A stretch of DNA of 7,017 nt from Deltaproteobacteria bacterium. GTDB lineage: Bacteria; Desulfobacterota; Desulfobacteria; Desulfobacterales; JAFDFH01. The notes beneath the pieces were generated by a model. It saw nothing but the letters and a program-made list of their open reading frames with translations. It was not told the origin of the DNA and ran no database searches. The stretch spans positions 1 to 7,017 of the forward strand of contig JAFDFH010000129.1 in assembly GCA_019309945.1 (NCBI GenBank), in the 5' to 3' direction. Every line of letters begins with the position of its first letter. The first letter of the stretch is position 1. Made by a program: the position numbers and the translations under genes. Below are positions 5,801-7,017 of this stretch, in pieces.

Positions 5801-5879
5801 TATACCTGCGGTTAATCCACCTCAGGCAGATCGCCTTCCTTGAACTTGGGAAAACGATCTATTTTTCGTTTGGGCACTA
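5801..5879 (-). repeat. Interspersed repeat, copy B (inverted relative to 1701-1779)
   Basis: On the minus strand this reads TAGTGCCCAAACGAAAA and onward as in copy A, with about 72 of 79 positions identical and no gap. It corresponds to one arm only: the match stops where copy A enters its central AATAC...GTATT hairpin, and here the radical SAM stop codon lies just beyond. ATAAC (5881-5885) lies one base outside its outer end, the same pentamer that flanks copy A at 1696-1700. The repeat fills most of the space between the radical SAM gene and the next gene. Confidence 0.82.
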
Positions 5880-5912
5880 AATAACCAGAATTGATGAAAG
5901 GAGGCAAATAGA

Positions 5913-6134
5913 ATGCCAAGAGGAGATGGAACAGGGCCAAGCGGCCAGGGACCTAAAACGGGTAGAGGCAAGGGGCGAGGTAGCGACGGTCAGGGCCGGG
6001 AAGGCGGTTTTGCGGCGGGCCCTGGAGGTTATTGCGTTTGCCCCGACTGTGGTGAAAGAGTAGCCCATCAAGTGGGGACCCCCTGTTATGAGCAGCATTG
6101 TCCTAAGTGCGGAACAGCCATGACCCGGGAATAA
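5913..6134 (+). CDS. Small Gly-rich zinc-ribbon protein (MPRGDGTGP-type, DUF5320-like)
   Basis: A 73-residue protein in two parts. Residues 1-39 are Gly-rich and basic, beginning MPRGDGTGPSGQGPKTGRGKG, a signature found in many small proteins of anaerobes, often beside dinitrogenase cofactor-like proteins and MRP/ParA-type ATPases. Residues 40-73 form a compact zinc ribbon with cysteines at 41, 43, 46, 58, 63 and 66 (CVCPDCG, then CPKCGTAM). Four of these would bind zinc or iron. Function is unknown. The start is secure: AAAGGAGG at 5897-5904 is 8 nt before ATG 5913. The usual partner genes of this family are not in the window. It is followed by a structured 3' region and a terminator, so it is probably the last gene of its transcript. 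Confidence 0.82.
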   Translation: MPRGDGTGPSGQGPKTGRGKGRGSDGQGREGGFAAGPGGYCVCPDCGERVAHQVGTPCYEQHCPKCGTAMTRE

Positions 6135-6420
6135 GGCAAGGCCTGTTTCCCGGTTAAGCCCTTCAGGAGCTCCTGAAAAAGCAAAAGGAACCCCTTTGCC
6201 ATCAGCCGGGAAAGGTAACATGGGGACTGAAGGGCAATGGAAAATTTGCCACTGCCCTTTTTAGTCCTAAACTCACGGGATAAACTAAAAGATCCACAGG
6301 AATCATAAGTTATGAAATGATGAATGAAACGGAATTCTTAACCGGGACCAAATCCTTTACCATCCCGAAATGTGGCTCCCAGTAATGGTTGGAGGATGAT
6401 CCTGATAAAAGGGTTAGAGA
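6135..6420 (+). other. 286-nt intergenic region: structured RNA candidate, terminator and cyclase leader
   Basis: The left half (6146-6235) is full of complementary segments: TTTCCCGG (6146-6153) with CCGGGAAA (6206-6213), the perfect 16-nt palindrome TTCAGGAGCTCCTGAA (6162-6177), and GCCCTTCAG (6158-6166) with CTGAAGGGC (6227-6235). The last pairing overlaps the left arm of the terminator at 6231-6262 and so could compete with it. After the terminator, 6263-6420 is an untranslated stretch with a small inverted repeat AGGAT-G-ATCCT (6394-6404) and no recognisable promoter. I see no gene in it. It matches no riboswitch class that I can recognise. Confidence 0.45.
6231..6262 (+). terminator. 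Intrinsic (rho-independent) terminator
   Basis: AGGGCAATGG (6231-6240) pairs with CCACTGCCCT (6249-6258) around an 8-nt AT-rich loop, with nine of ten positions paired and a single A-C mismatch. A run of five T (6258-6262) follows directly. This is the clearest intrinsic terminator in the window. It should end the transcript of the Gly-rich zinc-ribbon gene. If transcription reads on, it would be an attenuator for the diadenylate cyclase gene. Confidence 0.82.
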
Positions 6421-7005
6421 ATGGCATTTAAAGAAATCTGCGGACTGAAAGAATATTGCAAGCATGAAGTCTTGGAGCATACCATCGAACTGGCTGTTGA
6501 AATTGCGCGTGAAGGACGCGAAGGGCGAAAAATCGGTACACTTTTTATTGTATCCGATGAAAATGAAACTTTGAAAAGATCAAAGAACCTCATTCTTGAT
6601 CCTCTTTACGGGCACCCTAAGGAAGCAAAAAAAATATGTGACCCCAATGTCCGGGAGACGATAAAAGAACTGGCCCAGCTCGATGGGGCCTTTATTGTAG
6701 GAAGTGACGGCGTATTAATTTCGGCTGCAAGGTATATCGATGCCTCCTCAAAATGCATCGAACTCCCCCTGGGATTGGGAAGTCGCCATATGGCGGCAGC
6801 TTCAATCACTCGTGATACCCAGGCCGTCGCTGTTGTTGTCTCCCAAAGTTCGGTTGTGCGTATTTTTAACGATGGCTGCCTGATTGCTGAAATTATTCCG
6901 GAGATCTGGTTGTTAAGCAAGGAAAGTATTAAAATTACAGGGCCTCGGATAGAGGAAAAAGTTGCGGATTTAAGAGTCGTGTCGGTTAAAGAAGATATCG
7001 CCTAA
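6421..7005 (+). CDS. Stand-alone diadenylate cyclase (DisA_N / DAC domain), c-di-AMP synthase
   Basis: A 194-residue soluble protein with a DAC domain over most of its length, expected to make cyclic di-AMP from two ATP. Two catalytic motifs are visible: DGA at residues 88-90 (LAQLDGAFIVGSDG) and GSRHMAAA at 120-127, corresponding to the DGA and RHR motifs of DisA and CdaA. The arginine of RHR is Met124 here, but Arg122 and His123 are kept. Upstream comes GTLFIVSDENETL, then the segment LILDPLYGHPKE seen in stand-alone archaeal and deltaproteobacterial DAC proteins. There are no transmembrane helices (unlike CdaA) and no HhH DNA-binding domain (unlike DisA). Helix 1-37 may be a regulatory or dimer element. 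The start ATG 6421 is fixed by an in-frame TAG at 6415-6417, but its ribosome site is poor. No c-di-AMP phosphodiesterase is in the window. Confidence 0.9.
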   Translation: MAFKEICGLKEYCKHEVLEHTIELAVEIAREGREGRKIGTLFIVSDENETLKRSKNLILDPLYGHPKEAKKICDPNVRETIKELAQLDGAFIVGSDGVLISAARYIDASSKCIELPLGLGSRHMAAASITRDTQAVAVVVSQSSVVRIFNDGCLIAEIIPEIWLLSKESIKITGPRIEEKVADLRVVSVKEDIA

Positions 7006-7017
7006 AACATGGAACAT

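Noticed and set aside
5661..5843. 60-codon + strand ORF overlapping the radical SAM 3' end
   Set aside because: It lies mostly within the radical SAM gene in another frame and runs into repeat copy B. No ribosome site.
5877..6221. 114-codon ORF on the minus strand across the zinc-ribbon gene
   Set aside because: It overlaps a well-supported + strand gene with a perfect ribosome site, and the product shows no recognisable domain.
6146..6262. Known riboswitch (cobalamin, c-di-GMP, c-di-AMP ydaO) in the cyclase leader
   Set aside because: Isolated strings such as GCCACTG recall the B12 box, but here they form a terminator arm. The conserved cores of these classes are not present, so I report only the competing stems.
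6396..6431. Short upstream ORF overlapping the cyclase start
   Set aside because: Its ATG directly abuts GGAGG with no spacing, so initiation there is unlikely. It has only 11 codons.
6606..6920. 104-codon ORF on the minus strand inside the cyclase
   Set aside because: It is antisense to the conserved DAC domain, including both catalytic motifs, with no family resemblance.
1..7017. Transposase, integrase, CRISPR, tRNA or rRNA
   Set aside because: None was found on either strand. The repeat pair is the only sign of mobility.

Overview
The window looks like chromosomal sequence from an anaerobic, probably sulfate-reducing bacterium of the Desulfobacterota (former Deltaproteobacteria). This is inferred from the gene families: a DUF1638 protein, a glycine-rich MPRGDGTGP-type zinc-ribbon protein, a COG0731-type radical SAM protein, a cysteine-rich rubredoxin-like protein and a stand-alone diadenylate cyclase. 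No rRNA or other phylogenetic marker is present, so the placement is tentative. Every gene I support lies on the + strand. I see no tRNA, rRNA, CRISPR array or transposase.

Left part (1-1696): the 3' end of an unidentified acidic, helical protein; a perfect 9-bp stem-loop; a small thioredoxin with a WCAPC active site; a DUF1638 protein; and a small dimeric alpha/beta-barrel (ABM-like) protein. The thioredoxin and DUF1638 genes are 16 nt apart and look like one transcript.

Middle part (1701-5879): a block of about 4.2 kb bounded by two roughly 79-nt copies of one repeat in opposite orientation (about 72 of 79 positions match by eye), with ATAAC just outside each end. It holds the stranded C-terminus of a cation:proton antiporter, a 24-codon leader ORF, a UspA protein with a complete ATP-binding motif, a ten-TM putative metal exporter (ArsP_2-like) with a four-cysteine loop, a two-CBS protein, the stranded C-terminus of a second exporter paralogue, a rubredoxin-like protein with 11 cysteines, and a radical SAM protein. 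The two gene remnants show that deletions or rearrangements have occurred here.

Right part (5880-7017): a glycine-rich zinc-ribbon protein, then a 286-nt spacer with a strong intrinsic terminator and upstream complementary segments that could compete with it, then a complete stand-alone diadenylate cyclase (c-di-AMP synthase).

The common thread appears to be nucleotide and redox or metal stress signalling. The Usp and CBS proteins are adenine-nucleotide-binding folds, the cyclase makes c-di-AMP, the exporter and the antiporter remnant move ions, and thioredoxin and the cysteine-rich proteins are redox or metal proteins. That these genes work together is inferred from proximity only.
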